Shown: positions 11,486 through 23,765, counted from the first letter of the stretch. The stretch is DNA of 64,000 nucleotides from Lunularia cruciata (GCA_948567375.1 OX419762.1:36003034-36067033); one strand, 5' to 3'. Made by a program: numbers and translations. The notes: a model not told the origin generated them from the sequence alone.

Positions 11486-11849
11486 TGTAAAAGACCCAGA
11501 TTGAAGAGGGAAATAGGAGAATGGAAACTCACATTGAGACACTTGAATGAGGGAAAATCCAAATGCCTAGCATGAGCTTTGGCTTTGGTATTTGTAGGTA
11601 GTATACAAAGCCCTTGAGAAGCTTCTCAAGAAGATTCCTTGAACCACTTTCTTAAAGTGCAAGCCAAGTTAACTAGGAAGCTTCTCAAGAAGCTTCCTTC
11701 CAGAAGCTACTTGCTTAGGGCGCAAGTTAACTAGTTGGGAAGCTTTCCAAGAAGCTTCCTAGATGCTTTTAGAATATTCTAGGCTAATTTGGCTTATTCT
11801 CTACTTTGTTAGCCTTACTAACTACATCACTAAACTCCATATTGTTACA
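11486..11849 (-). repeat. 5' LTR of chromovirus D
   Basis: 364 bp, shorter than its relatives (about 425 bp) because part of the A-A-G-C-T-T repeat region is missing. On the minus strand it starts TGTAACAATATGG and ends TTTTACA. The following CAAGG should be the target duplication, but the other end of D lies outside the window. Confidence 0.8.
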
Positions 11850-12297
11850 CAAGGCAAGGCAAGTTGATAAGCAATAGGAGAGATGATTTAGGTGACATCA
11901 AAGGGTCCTATCCAATTAGGGGCAAGTTTAAAAACTTGGATATCAAGTGGGAAGGGTAGGTTACTAGAGGAGAGCATGACTTTATCACCAACTTGAAAGG
12001 TGAGATCACGACGATCGTGGTCCGTATATTGTTTCTGGCAATTCTGAGCAACAAGGAGATGAGACTTGGCTTGCTGGAGGGATTAGGATATGGTGGTCGA
12101 GAATGTTGAAGTATGAGGGACATGAGATGGAGGAGGAGTAAGAAGGGAATATAGAACAAGTGGATCTTGGCCAAAGTTGAGAAAGAAAGGAGAGAATTTG
12201 GTGCTTGCTTGTTTGGAGTTATTGTATGCAAACTCCATAGTTGTAAGACTATGGAGACATTCATCTCAATTGGAGTGGTGAACATTAACAAAGGCAG
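11850..12297 (-). pseudogene. Integrase C-terminal fragment of chromovirus 'F'
   Basis: Minus-strand sequence matching the 3855-4300 part of element C: the region after the integrase core with N-F-G-Q-D-P-L and the K-x-Y-A-D-H-H stretch. It is the host into which D inserted. It ends abruptly at a junction with a plus-strand gypsy fragment near 12298. Confidence 0.7.
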
Positions 12298-14430
12298 AGT
12301 AAGTGCAAAAGATATCCAATTGCTAACAAATAAAATAGAGATCATTCAGAAATGGGGTGCTCCAGAAGATCAGACTCAACTCAAGAGTTTCTTGGGATTG
12401 ATGGGGTTTTATCATTGATTTATCAATGACTTCTCCAAGATTGCACAACCTCTAATAGCACTATTGGGCAAGGGGAAGAAGTGGATGTAGAGAACTGCAC
12501 AAGAATTGGCCTTTCATGAGTTGAGAGATGCATTACTACATGCACCAATCTTCAATTGGTCCAAAATGACCAATCAAGATGGCTATAGATCAAGCATAGC
12601 AATAAGAGTAGTCCTACAACAAGAGTGGTAGGACAGATGGCACCTAATTGTATATTCTCTCATAAGTTATTACCGATAGAACGTAACTATCATACCACCA
12701 AATGAGAAGAGCTGGCCATTGTCCTTGCAACCAAGCGAAACACTATCTTGATCAGAAGGCATTTGTGGTAGAGACGGACCACAAACCTCTAGTCTACCTT
12801 AAAACACAAAAAGATTTTTCTTGTTGATAGATTTGGTGGGCAAAGTGGAGATAACAATTCAACATGACAATCACATGTAAGGAAGGCAAGAAGCAACTTG
12901 CAGATATATTCACTTGGATGTTGATGGCAAAAAATTTGGTGGTGGAAGTCAAGATGAACCTTGAATTCTGGCCAAGGATTCTTATTGCTACAAAAATTGA
13001 TCCTCAAATTTTAAGTGCTCAATCATCCAAAAGCAGCACCAACACCCAAGGACTCATCTTTTGTGATGGTAAGTTATGGATCTTGGATGCCACAGATCTA
13101 AGAACCACAATCCTAGCAAAATATCATGATTCCGTCATTGTAGGTCACGTTAGAATGGACAAGACTTTGGATGCAATCAAAAACCATTACTATTTACCCA
13201 AGATGAGCAACAATGTGATGGAATATGTTTGGGGTTGCCTACTTTGTAAAAAAAATAAAGCTTCCAATCAAGCTCCCACAAGACTCCTTCAACCCTTCCT
13301 CACTCCTACACAACATTTGGAATAGGTAAACATAGATCTGGTTTGTGAATTATCCAAGACCACCTCAAGGTTTGACTCCATTGTAGTCTTTGTCGACCAA
13401 CTCAACAAAATGATTCATGTGCATCCTACCACCAAGGACATGACTACCCTACAACTAGCTCAATTGTACTTAGGTGTAGTTTTCTATCACCATGGCTTGT
13501 CTTAAGTGCTCATCACAAATAGAGGCACTCAATTCACTAGTTTGTTTTGGAGAACACACTTTGGTGTCTTCAAACCAAATTAGCAATGTCCATAGCTTAC
13601 CATCCACTGACCAATGGAAAAATAGAAAGGGAAAATTTCACTATTAAGGACATGCTCTAGGGCTTTACCTTAGATGAGCAAGAGAGATGGGACACCACTC
13701 CCATTGATGGAATTTGCTTACAACAATTTAGTGAATGCCTCCACATAAATCACACCATTCTTCCTCATGTATGGTGAGTATCCTTTCACAAGTTTGAGCT
13801 TGGTGAAGGTCGATCTAGTGGCTACTAAGGTTGATGTTGTCAACACTTTTGTTTGTAGAATCCAAAAAAGGGGTGGAGAACGCTAAGCACAAGTTGCAAA
13901 TTGAACCCAAAATTTACAAAAGTAGTATATGATGCACATTGCAAACACATGGAGTTCAATGTTGGAGATCAAGTCTGGCTGGTAACTACCAACCTCATAT
14001 ATTTGGCGCCCTCACAAGCTCAAACCTCATTTTATTGGACCTTTCTCCATTCTTTGTCAAATCGGCGCAATAACTTACCACCTCAAGCTACCGCCACACA
14101 TAAAGATCCATCTAGTCTTCCATGCTTCCTTAATATGTAGATATGCCCCTCGACTACTCCCCCCTCTCTTCCATCCAAGAAAGTTGACCTTGCCCAACCC
14201 TCATTGATGACATGGAGGAATATGAAGTCGAACGCATTCTCCAAAAATGCATCTGTGGTACTCGCCATCCACATGTGGAATACCTTGTACATTGGAAAGG
14301 GTATCCATTGTATGAAGCAACATGGGAGCCAACAGCCAACTTGACCAACGCGCTAGTGTTAGTTCAATCTTTTGAGCAATAGCTTCGCAAGGAGGACATT
14401 GTATCTTAAAAGGGGAGGTCTATAATTCCA
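12298..14430 (+). pseudogene. Decayed pol of a second Ty3/gypsy family
   Basis: Plus strand. It starts inside the RT C-terminal part (F-L-G-L-M-G-F-Y-H at about 12388-12415), then RNase H remnants (about 12560-12860). Next is the integrase zinc region with G-H-V-R-M-D-K-T-L and C-x2-C (13140-13250). The core follows with S-R-F-D-S-I-V-V-F-V-D and F-Y-H-H-G-L-S (13360-13500), then a chromodomain-like end at 14270-14380 (Y-L-V-H-W-K-G-Y-P, A-T-W-E-P). Many stops and indels. It is followed by its 3' LTR. Sequence clearly differs from the B-F chromovirus family; a matching integrase piece sits at 41290-41540. Confidence 0.75.
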
Positions 14431-15013
14431 ATAGTTAGACATATTATCTAAAGGTGAAAATTGACTTGGTAATATCTAGAAGGATGTTTTGTATGATGGG
14501 CTAGGTAGATCAGATAGAGGTGTCACCAAAAGAGTACTACTAATAGGGTAGAAGTCAAAATAACTTGAAAAATTCAAAGCCAATTTTGGAGGCCTAAATG
14601 GATGAATTAGGCCTCAAAAATAGAATGATTCCCTCCCCTCTAAGGCTAAAGGCTTACCTTCTCCCTCCCTGGTTTGTCTTATCAAGAGCTTTCCAATGGT
14701 ACCTCAAACTTGATTATAAACTTCCTACAAGAAGATTCTCTAAAGATTCCCTCTAGTCAAACCTATTTGACCAACTAGATAGGACAAGGACCGACATGTC
14801 ACCCATCCAAGCAACTAATCTAAGGGTGCAGCTTTATGGCATGTCACCAATCCTTGTATCTGATCCAAGGATGGAGCTTTCTTTGAGTGTATCATCTTTA
14901 CTATATAATAAAGAGAAGCTGCTCATGTGGGGCATTTGGGGGATTGAGTGTGAAGTTTGTGTTTTCTCTCTTGTATCTCTCTTGGAGAGTTCTCTTGTCC
15001 TTGAAATATTACA
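14431..15013 (+). repeat. 3' LTR of the second Ty3/gypsy family
   Basis: Aligns in inverse orientation with the solo LTR 7434-8164, from TATAATTCCAATAG to ATATTACA. It lacks the 155-bp internal duplication of that copy. A TATATAATAAAG promoter-like run lies at 14909-14921. Confidence 0.7.
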
Positions 15014-17149
15014 TAGATGTACAAAGTTGTTTTATTTGATTTTGAAATCATTGTTGTGTTTGGAAGTTCAAACCAATGTGTTGAAAGATAAAGGAGATGG
15101 GAAAATTAGAGGCCTTTCATCCTTGAAGATTTTTTCATCCAACCAACATTGTAAACATGATCTGGTAAGTTCATTCCTAGCAATCATTCATTGAAATTCA
15201 ATGCTTCTAAACACATTGTAATGGTCAAACATTGACCTTGCTACTTTCAAACTCCTTATAGATTGTTTATCCCGCTGTATATCTCCTTAAATTCTATTTC
15301 CTTGCATGATTTCTCCTTGATTCTTTTGGCAATCTACCTAGTATTTTCCTTTTTTGTCTTTCTTAGTGTGACGTGGTACATTAGTAGTGTCAATTACTAC
15401 ATGCAGTTTCTTAACTTATATGTTTCTTCACTTAATTTTTATCATCGATCTTGTATCTATTGGAGAATCTTTACATTCAATGTGACATAACGAATCACAT
15501 CTAATGCAAACCATGAAACTTATATGGAGTCACATCTAGTGCAAACCATGAAACTTATTTGGTAGTGACTTCATCATATGCTCGAACACGTCAGTCAAAG
15601 GTTAGAACTACTTCATGAATAGCTCTACTTTTATTCATCAATGTCCTCGCCATTAGCAACTTCTGTGTGTATACATGTACCTTCTTTCCTTTCAAGTAAA
15701 AAATGTAAACTTCAGTGAGAAAAGGAGAACTCTATAAGTAAAGATATTTTAGATTCAAAGTTTTATCACTAATAGAATCAATCTTTTTCTCAAGTCAAAT
15801 CTTTATTTTCAATTTAGAAATATGGTCGTCAAGAAGGCACTAAATTAACGACTCAACCTAATCAACTTCATTAACTCAACTCTGCTCCATAAGTGCATCA
15901 CAAGACAGAATTTGACAAGTGAACGTAATCAGCTTCACTTTTCATTGTTAGTCAAAACGCACATGTGAGGAGACGAATCTCTTAATTGGTCGACTATTCG
16001 GAGTCAGTTCACTAGAAGCGAGGTAGAGACTCAACAGTATACACAGCTCTGTACAATGAAAAAGAATTACCAAGAATCCTATTAGATAGTATCTATCTAT
16101 CAAATAATTTTTACATTGAATGTAACACAAAATTATTTTGTTTTCACCACATTTTTTGTTATTTCCATCACATTTAACCCTAAATTCTAGCACTACAATT
16201 AGTTTAGAGTACATTATTTATAATGTGGTGGGCGGACGCTACTTCAGTTCAATAGTTCCGCTTCCTTAGGCCCGAAGTAGAGTCCTCCGTTAAATTCTGA
16301 ATCACGTGCTTGGGCTGAGTGCATGAAAGACAGCGACCTGGAAACCAGATAGACCCAAACACCGGACAAAAATGGGAATCAATCCGAGTTACATATTCCT
16401 TACTTCGTCAGTGAAAGGTTTGCTCCCCAACTTGCAGGTCAAGCTGACACACGGGCATTTTTACAACATCAGAGACTCAATCCAAGTCCTTGACGAAGAG
16501 CCACGTGGCGTCATATATATGCATTCAAAAGGCTAACCCATAACCCAAGGGACTCTTAAGGTCCCACTTTGTATACATAAGCTAAGAATTCATACGGTCG
16601 TTTCTCTGAGTAAAAGTTGCGAGCTCTCACGCCGTGGCTCGTCTAATTCGTGCTCAATAAATTGTGCGCTTCATTCCAGGGGTGCCTCCATCAAACACCG
16701 AACAATGAACTGTACAACCGTCTTCCGTCACTCCGGCATCGCTCTTGGAGAAAAGGCGACCTTGCATAGGAGTGGGCTCAGGAATTTGAAGTGGGAATCG
16801 AAGGAACGGAGCCCGCAACACATATCTTAAAGCCAGATTTTCAGCTCATCTATCTGGGCTGATGGCTTCCCATGGGATTCATCGAAAACGAGGTCTTAGA
16901 CTTTTTTGAAATCCGAACGCTCGGAAATCTGAACGGGTGAGGCCCCCCTGGTGCACGGAATTGCAACGAAGAGAGTTGGATTGAGCTGCAACAAAGGTGG
17001 TCGTGAAATTAGTTGATAGGTCAGATAAGATTCCAGTTTGCCAGTTTGGTCAGCCACGTACCGATATATAACTGCAGTAAATTGTAAGATGCCGAAATAC
17101 TCCTCGCGATTACCGGCACTGCAGTTGACGTGAAAACTCGCCGCAGTCC
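15014..17149. other. Region without recognisable genes
   Basis: AT-rich to about 16200, then distinctly more GC-rich. Only short open frames without known motifs occur. A direct repeat of about 35 bp (the G-T-G-C-A-A-A-C-C-A-T-G run) is at 15504 and 15539. No RNA gene was recognised. Confidence 0.4.
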
Positions 17150-17258
17150 GTGAGTTCAGTTCAAAGCAAACTATTCTTTCGCCGTTGAACGTGCGCGGGA
17201 CGTGCCTACGGTTTACACCAATCTTTGGAAAGCTCGCCCCCTCACTGGAAATCACCAG
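17150..17258 (+). pseudogene. U5 snRNA pseudogene
   Basis: Plus strand. The 5' stem sequence AAAGCAAACTATTCTTTCGCC is identical to the U5 copy at 20945-21055. An Sm-like site AATCTTTGG and a 3' stem-loop relic follow. The invariant loop I (GCCTTTTACTAAAG) is lost after GCC, so it cannot act as U5. It is the partner of the plus-strand U2 relic at 17608-17808. Confidence 0.65.
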
Positions 17259-17607
17259 CGAAATTCAAGGAGAATTTCTCGATCACGACGGAGATTCAGC
17301 TGAGAGAAATCGTTGTTTGCAGAAAATCGTATCCACCCAAAGAGAGACTTGCTGCAAGGAGGTCTTTCTCACATGGTCTGAATGCAGATGAATATCTCAA
17401 TACGACCCACTGCTTTTTTCTTCCCGGTGAATCACGAAAATTCTGAGTAATCTTTCCTCAAGTTGGAGTGTGCACGGGCAAATCAGTGGACGAGCAGCGT
17501 CTTGTTCAGTAGCTCCGAGAAATGTGTATCTTCCATATTAACCCCTACAATGTACTGAACATTTCGAAACAGCCAATGGTTATATTTTTCGGAGTTTGCG
17601 CCCATAG

Positions 17608-17808
17608 ATAGACCATTGTCTGCCTTTTGGCTAAAGATTAAGTGTAGTATCTATTCTTATTAGTTTAATATCTGGTACGAGGTCAGACTTCCCGATGTTA
17701 ATGTAATCTCTTTCACGGGTACGAGTCCAACGAGGCAACTTGCTGTCTCAGTTCCGCCAGTGTCGCATTGGTCTTGCAGTGCATCCTTGGCTGGCGTAGC
17801 CCATCCTC
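17608..17808 (+). pseudogene. U2 snRNA pseudogene, inverted relative to the main cluster
   Basis: Contains GCCTTTTGGCTAAAGATTAAG and GTGTAGTATC, the U2 5' region including the branch-site-pairing GTAGTA. A TTAGTTTAATATCTGG run follows, then the body with CACGGGTACG, GTGTCGC and TTGCAGTGCATC, and a final GTAGCCCATCC. The 5' terminal ATACCTTTCTCGG is altered and the stem-loop II region has drifted. Upstream (about 17460-17600) matches, in inverse orientation, the sequence upstream of the U2 relic at 32327-32518. Confidence 0.75.
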
Positions 17809-19196
17809 CTCTGCAAAGGGAACCCTAACTTTAACAAAGCTGCACTGAAACCATTTCACAAAATAAATCTCCACGTAGATGACGCGCACGGCCATTAGAT
17901 CGATTTTTTGCATTCGTTCGTTCCCTTTAATGCTTGTTATTGAATAATTCTGTGCCACATTGTTTCTAGATATCCGTGCGCTGCTTGCAATTGCCCGATG
18001 AGTGTTCATTTACTACTTTGATCGGGACCTTCCCGAGGCGGATATATTTGAGTTGGTTTAGCACGACGCTTATTCGACTGGAAGTCGATGGATCTTCCCT
18101 GCCATATTGATCCTCGCCTCTCTCAAGCACCTGAGCCCAATTTCGTCGCCCAATGTACAGTGTCCTGGCGGGAGAGCCGTATTCATGCATTCACAAAGTT
18201 ATAAGCCATAAGCCAACGGATTTGTACAGACCTATTTTATTTACAAATTTCTTAGACAGATCCACATACCCTATTTTGCGTCTAGAAATTTACCCCGAAA
18301 TCTCCGTCACAGAATGTCCATATGTGACGCCACTGACTACCGCTAAGAAGTCAGACACCGATTCCCCCATTTGTGGCGCCACTATCTACAGCTAAGAACC
18401 CGCACATCTGAGTTGCGAGTCATGCCGGTGGGCGTCAAGGAGAAACCTTCTAGCACGCCGGAAGCTTTCACTGGAAGTAGATTGACTGTGGTATTGCGCC
18501 GCACATAGTTGGAACCTCAGCTACGAGAGGATCTAATGTATGTCAACCTGACATTTGTGCACGTAGAGTACACTTACGTCTACGATTACACGCACTATTT
18601 TTCACATCAACCTGGATGTTTCTTGCCGACAGTTTCTCTGCGTACTATGATTTGATGTTAGTCCCTTCCCGCACATCTGCACATTGTTTTCATCCATTTT
18701 GTGATGTTCTGGTTTATCAGCCTAATGTTTAGGAGAAATGTTTATTAAAATAGACTGCTTGGATGTGTTGCCGCACTCACAAATTCCAACCTCAAGGGGA
18801 CGGTTAAGGTCGTGAGTGCTCTAGAGCTCCGAAGTCCACATATTCCCCGTCAGTATCGGCATTATACAGGAAATGCATTCTTAGGACATTCATCCCTTAA
18901 CCAGTTCAGCCATTGATGTGGATATAGGGCTACTTAACTTTGCACTTTCCGCGAACCTGGACACACTGAGTAACTTGCCCAGCTGATGAAATTTCCTGCC
19001 CCAAGCAGCGACTAGATTGTAAACCGAAGGTAGGGGCAAGGTGCAGAGCTCAACTTTACAGCATGCTGTCTGAATGGAATGTAAGACCGTTTCGATGATT
19101 ATCGGAGGTGCAAATTTGTTATAAATTGCATGTCTGTATGGTTCTATTTTCATTTGTAAGTTCCTGCTTGTATTCATTGGTCTCCCGCGTGGGGAG
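17809..19196. other. Spacer with no recognised gene
   Basis: Short open frames only, with no motif that I recognise. It separates the inverted U5/U2 relic pair from the first intact minus-strand U2. Part of 18890-18950 resembles 22990-23040, a sign of the local duplications. Confidence 0.4.
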
Positions 19197-19395
19197 GATG
19201 GGCTGCGCCGGCCAAGGAAGTAGTGCAATACCAAGGCGACGCTGGCAGAACCGAGTCAGCAAGCTGACCCTTTGGTCCCACACCCGTGAAAGAAATTAGA
19301 TTAATATCGTGAGGGTCGATGACCCTCGTATCAGATATTAAACTGATAAGAACAGATACTACACTTGATCTTAGCCAAAAGGCCGAGAAAGGTAT
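19197..19395 (-). ncRNA. U2: U2 snRNA gene, copy 1
   Basis: On the minus strand the RNA would begin ATACCTTTCTCGGCC. It continues with TTTTGGCTAAGATCAAGTG and the branch-site-recognition GTAGTA, then the near-invariant TCAGTTTAATATCTGATA. Stem-loop IIa/b follows with its paired GAGGGTC/GACCCTC, then an Sm-like AATTTCTTT, TTGCACTACTTCC and a terminal CCATCCTCC hairpin. The length of about 199 nt fits plant U2 (about 196). U2 pairs with the intron branch point in the spliceosome. No disabling change is seen, but the position about 30 bp upstream reads TTATTG and not a good TATA. It lies about 1.55 kb from a U5 gene in the same orientation. Confidence 0.9.
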
Positions 19396-20944
19396 ACCTC
19401 TCTTCCGACGGCCGGAGGACAATAAGTCGCAGATACAGTCACGATCCTTGTCCGCCTTATGGGTTTACGTCCTTGACAATAAACTGTTCATCGCCTGGTC
19501 CTCACAAGATGTCATATGAAGCCATGAAAGCTAAGGCAAAAACTTGTGGGACTGCAGGTACGATGAATGTGGCGGAGATGTGAAATCCCAGCCAGATGAT
19601 CGGAGTGGCTTCTCTACGCGTGAAATCAAATGGAGCGAATCTAAAGTGGACGGGAATGGAATCAAAGAAAGAATAGTCAAAGAAATGGAATCGGGCCCAC
19701 TATGGGATGAGAGAAAATTGCCATCGGTCGTACTGATCGTTTAAAATGATGGGTGGACCAGAAGTTCGACTTGAGATTGAGATCGCAACCCGGCGTTCTT
19801 AATCTCTGATCGTGGCAAAGACTGAGCTTGGGGAAGTAAATAGAGAGAATTCCAACCCCTTCCAGAATGAATTCTCAAGGCGCAAGCAAGTCTACAAACC
19901 AGTGGCAAGAGCCTCTGGAGATTGACCGCTGGGGCATCCAACAGAGCAGACTGCCACTTGCTTGAAATAAAGAGTTAGTAGACACAAATCTCGGCGCAAA
20001 GTGGAAGCTTCAGGAAGAAAATCATAGAATGTTGAAAGCCGACGTTACCTTCAGCGCGATTATATTTAATCAAAACATTCAAACAGAGCTTTCGAGCCAC
20101 TCACAGAATTGCGGGATAGGTCCACATAATTCGCCTCATAATTAATCCTTGTAATGACCACTCCTGGTCGGCGGAGTCCTCCTAATTCACGTCCTCGGGG
20201 GCTCATTCTCAATCTCCAGGAGGGTTTCGAGCGACGCACTCCTCACCAACTTTCCCTCTCCATTCACAGGTCTGGAGGTAAGGAATGGAGCATGTGGTCC
20301 GGAGAGCCCCGCGAGGCCGAGAAACAAGCCGGGGTTCTGCTCATCAGAATTCCAGTACTCTTGTGCCCGATTTTATAAAGCATCCGCCACCACTAGTCTG
20401 ACGATCATTAACGTCATGGTAACAACGTATCTGGTACTCTTTGAGAAGGACCTGACAAGATAGATAAGTGGGTTCGTACCCACTTTTCTGTCTTGACCAA
20501 GTGGCCAAGAGGTACAAAGAGAAAGACCTGCCAAGACCAATACCAAACTCAATGCCAGGACTAATACGTCGGTATGAAATGGCCAAGAGGTACGAAACTT
20601 GCCGCTAACTTAGCGGCATCAAAGCCTTCCTGAACTGCTCTGTGATAGATTCGTGCAATCTATCCAGCTGGCTCCGTAAAGTCTCGATATCAGCTTCCTG
20701 TTTTCAGTTGTGCAGTGGCGATTGCATTTTGACTTCAGTGACGGTGCTCCTATGACTGAACGATGACTGGTGGTGGTCCGGTAGAGGGATCCTAAGAACG
20801 ACTAACTATCCTCGAAGTGATGTGAGGTTTACTAACTGACATTTGTGAAACATCAGGGCAAAAACTCTTCTAGATATTGGTGGTGTTATAGGACTCTCCC
20901 ATGTCGAAATAAACACCAGGAAGAAAATCCTCTCTTAGTTTGTG

Positions 20945-21055
20945 CTGGTGGTGTCCCCGTGAAGGGACTTCCCAAAGATTGGGATACACCTCGTGTCCCG
21001 CACACGGTATCCTTTAGTAAAAGGCGAAAGAATAGTTTGCTTTGGGCTGCACACA
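20945..21055 (-). ncRNA. U5: U5 snRNA gene, copy 1
   Basis: Minus strand. Stem I (GCCCAAAGCAAACTATTC) leads to the invariant loop I, TTTCGCCTTTTACTAAAGG, which aligns exon ends during splicing. The returning stem (ATACCGTGTGCGGGAC) follows, then an Sm site AATCTTTGG and a 3' hairpin GTCCCTTCACGGGGAC. About 111 nt, near the usual 115-120. All conserved parts are intact, making this a plausible functional gene. It is in the same orientation as the flanking U2 genes. Confidence 0.88.
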
Positions 21056-21689
21056 TGGTTGATAAAAAAGGATACAATTTTTGAAGTATCTACACGATCC
21101 GGTAAAGTACTCAGAGACTCTTCGTCTATGGGTTTAATGGTCTTCGACCAACTTCCCTGAAAGATCTGAGAACTGTGGTAAGGCGCGGCTGCAGCTCTCT
21201 GTTTCTTCTCTCCTTAAGGGGTTGGATCTGCTGTAGTCGAGAATATGAAAAGGGGACGAATTTGCGATAATGCTGCAATTGTGATTCCAGACTGCCGTCA
21301 CCGTCTCTACAAAGTGGGGTGTGTTGTAGAACAATACTACAGACAATTATAGATTGCTCAAAGAATCTGTATTAAGAAGAGGTGCAATCTATCGAAAGGA
21401 ATGAAACGTGGGAGGATCCAGTAAGAGAGCTTTTTATTCCCACACAGACCTTCCACTCACAAATAGCAGACCGTGACCCAGCAAGTTTAGGGGCTGTAGT
21501 CCCTGCTTGTTCCAGCAATCCATTAGGAGTCGACGGCTTCTACTCGGGCAGACGTCATTACAGCTGTCGCAACTGGGACAGAGTACCCAATGATCAACTG
21601 CAACGATGTCATTTATCGACTGAATTGCATGTCTGAAAGATTCTGTTTTTCATGAATAAGTCATGCTTTTCTTCACTGGTCTTCTCTTT

Positions 21690-21738
21690 CAGGAAAGGAT
21701 GTGCTGCGTGGGCAAGGTAGTAGTGCAATACGAGGAAT
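21690..21738 (-). pseudogene. U2 snRNA remnant (3' end only)
   Basis: Matches only the 3' part of U2 (TAGTAGTGCAATAC, minus-strand GTATTGCACTACTA) and the terminal hairpin. It then breaks directly into the usual U2 5'-flanking sequence, including an AAATATAAATTG TATA block. The body of the gene is deleted in this unit. Confidence 0.65.
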
Positions 21739-22967
21739 TCCGGAGAAATATAAATTGAAGATTTACTCACTCTGTTTGTCCGGCTTATCGGTTTAAGACA
21801 TACGCATGTCCGTCAGGGCACCTGCTTGACAGAAAACTGTTCATGTTCAATGCTCACAAGCATGTCACATGAAGCCATGGAAGCTGAAAGGAAAGAACCG
21901 ATAGAACTGCAGGTTCAATGAGTGCGGCAGAGATGTCAAATCACAGTAAAAAATCGAAATGGCTTCTCTACGCGGAGTGAAATCAAATGGGGCGAATCTA
22001 CAATGGACGGGAATCAAAGCATTGAGATCGAGCCCCTTGTGGGATGAGAGAAAATTGACGTCGGTCCTACAGGTCGTTTAAACTGATGACTGGACCAGAA
22101 GTTCCTCTGGAGATTGAGACCGCAACCCAGTGTTCTGCAACTCTGATCATGCAAATACTGAGCTTGGGAAAGTAAGTAGAGAGAATTGCTCAATTCTAAA
22201 GTCAATTCTCATGGCGCAAAAAGTTTACAAACCACTGCGGCAACAGCGTCTGGAACATTGACCGCTTGGGAATGCAACAGAGCAGTCTGCTCTCTAGCCT
22301 GAACAGAGTTAAAGGACACAGAAATCGTAGTGCATAGTGTAGGCTTCAGGAACATAATGAATCAAAACCGACTTTGCCTTCACCGCGGATGATATTGATT
22401 CAAAACATTCGTACAGAAATTTCGGACCACTCACAGAATTGCGGGAGAGCTCCATAGTATTCACCTCATGATTCTCTTCGTCACAAACATTCTGGTCAGC
22501 GCATCCTTCCATTCACTTCCCCTTGGACTCCCCCACCTTCTCCAGAGCGCAACGAAGTTCTCCTTCAGCAATCTTTGAATTTCATACAAATGGGGCGGAG
22601 GTAAGGAATGCAGCATGTGGTTCTAGAGGGCCCAGCGAGGACGAGAAACGAACTGGAGCTCTGCTCACCACAATTCCAGTACTTTTGTGCCCGACCTTAT
22701 TAAAGCATCCGCCGCCACTCTTCTGACGATCATAAATGATCAGAGTAATGACGTATCTGGTACTGTATGGCACGGACCTGCGCAGATACGTAACTGGGTA
22801 TGAAGTGGCCAGGTGGTATGCAGGTTGCTCGATATCGTTAGCAGCATCAAAGCTTTCCCGACCTTCTCTACAATAGATTCGGGCGATCATTCCACCAGGC
22901 TTATTTCTTTACGTTTTAATTCTACTGTCTTTTCTCGGTTGTTGGATTGCCGATTCTGTTTTAATTT

Positions 22968-22985
22968 CGCTGGTGGTGCCCAGAA
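22968..22985 (-). pseudogene. U5 snRNA remnant (3' end only)
   Basis: GCTGGTGGTGCCC is the sequence found at the 3' edge of the U5 copies (20944, 25308). It is cut off here and joined to unrelated spacer. It marks the place where the U5 of the middle unit was lost. Confidence 0.4.
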
Positions 22986-23096
22986 AAACCCAGATCCCTT
23001 AATCAGTTCAGTCATTGATTTGACATATTGCGTTACTTAGGCGGCCGCTTAGGATAACAAGAAGGATGGAGAGACCCCATCATTTTGCGTTATCTA

Positions 23097-23249
23097 CCTT
23101 TGCACTTTGGGGCATGAATCAGGTAACATGGGGCTTAGCCCCATGTTACCTTTTTTGTCTCTCCCTTGTACGGCTTGAGGGGGTCTTCCCATCCTTCATT
23201 TTTCCTACGCGGTCACCTTTTTCCTTCCTTTGCACTTTGCATGAATCAG
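23097..23249 (+). mobile_element. Tiny 5'-truncated non-LTR retrotransposon tail with target site duplication
   Basis: Bases 23123-23226 match the last about 90 bp of the retrotransposon at 36187-37018: CCCCATGTTACC, a T run, CTCTCCCTTGTACGGCTTGA, paired GGGTCTTCCC, then CCTACGCGGTC and a T run. They lie between direct repeats 23097-23122 and 23227-23249 (CCTTTGCACTTTG...CATGAATCAG, one 3-base gap), a typical target site duplication. The 5' end carries an extra inverted GGTAACATGGGGC, so a perfect hairpin with 13-bp arms and a 3-base loop (23123-23151) results. Confidence 0.75.
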
Positions 23250-23706
23250 AACACAGGGAATACTAGAAAAACACCTCTTTTCCTTAAAAGACACCCCGCT
23301 ACAGTCGTGTGGCAAAGAAGGGCATCGATACACAGAGTGTCCGCAGATATAGAAGTTTCTTTTGTTGTCAAAACAAATATAAGGGTCCGTGGGGGTAGAT
23401 CTCAAGCCAAGTTTTCAAGCTCATCGACGAATGGCGGCAGGGCGTTGGTCCGCAATGTGGTCCACGTCCTCAAAAGGCTGACAAATTGGCGGGGGTGTCC
23501 GTTTAGAGGGAAAGGGTACTTTTCTGATATTCTCCCAGAACACACTGGCGGCGGCTAGGTTCAGCGTTCCAGCAGGGACTTATCTGAACCGAAACACGAC
23601 TCGGCTTTGGTAATCACGCAACGTGGGTGAATATCAATTTACGTTGGCGTGGGATTTGAAGGGACTTGGGTTTCGACTATTCCTGACTTTCATTCATTGG
23701 TCTCCC

Positions 23707-23765
23707 ATTTCAGGGGAAAGGGGAGGATGGGCTACGCCGGCCAAGAAAGTAACGCAATACTAAGG
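23707..23765 (-). pseudogene. U2 snRNA remnant (3' end only)
   Basis: Shows the U2 3' region (GGGGAGGATGGGCTACGCCGG, then AGTAACGCAATAC) and then diverges. The preceding CATTCATTGGTCTCCC matches the sequence 3' of U2 copy 1 (19173-19188). It lies only 130 bp from intact copy 2. Confidence 0.6.

Noticed and set aside
23041..23048. NotI site GCGGCCGC at a break in the repeat unit, possible cloning artefact
   Set aside because: The break also coincides with loss of U5 and lies near a retrotransposon insertion; one rare site is not enough to claim an artefact.
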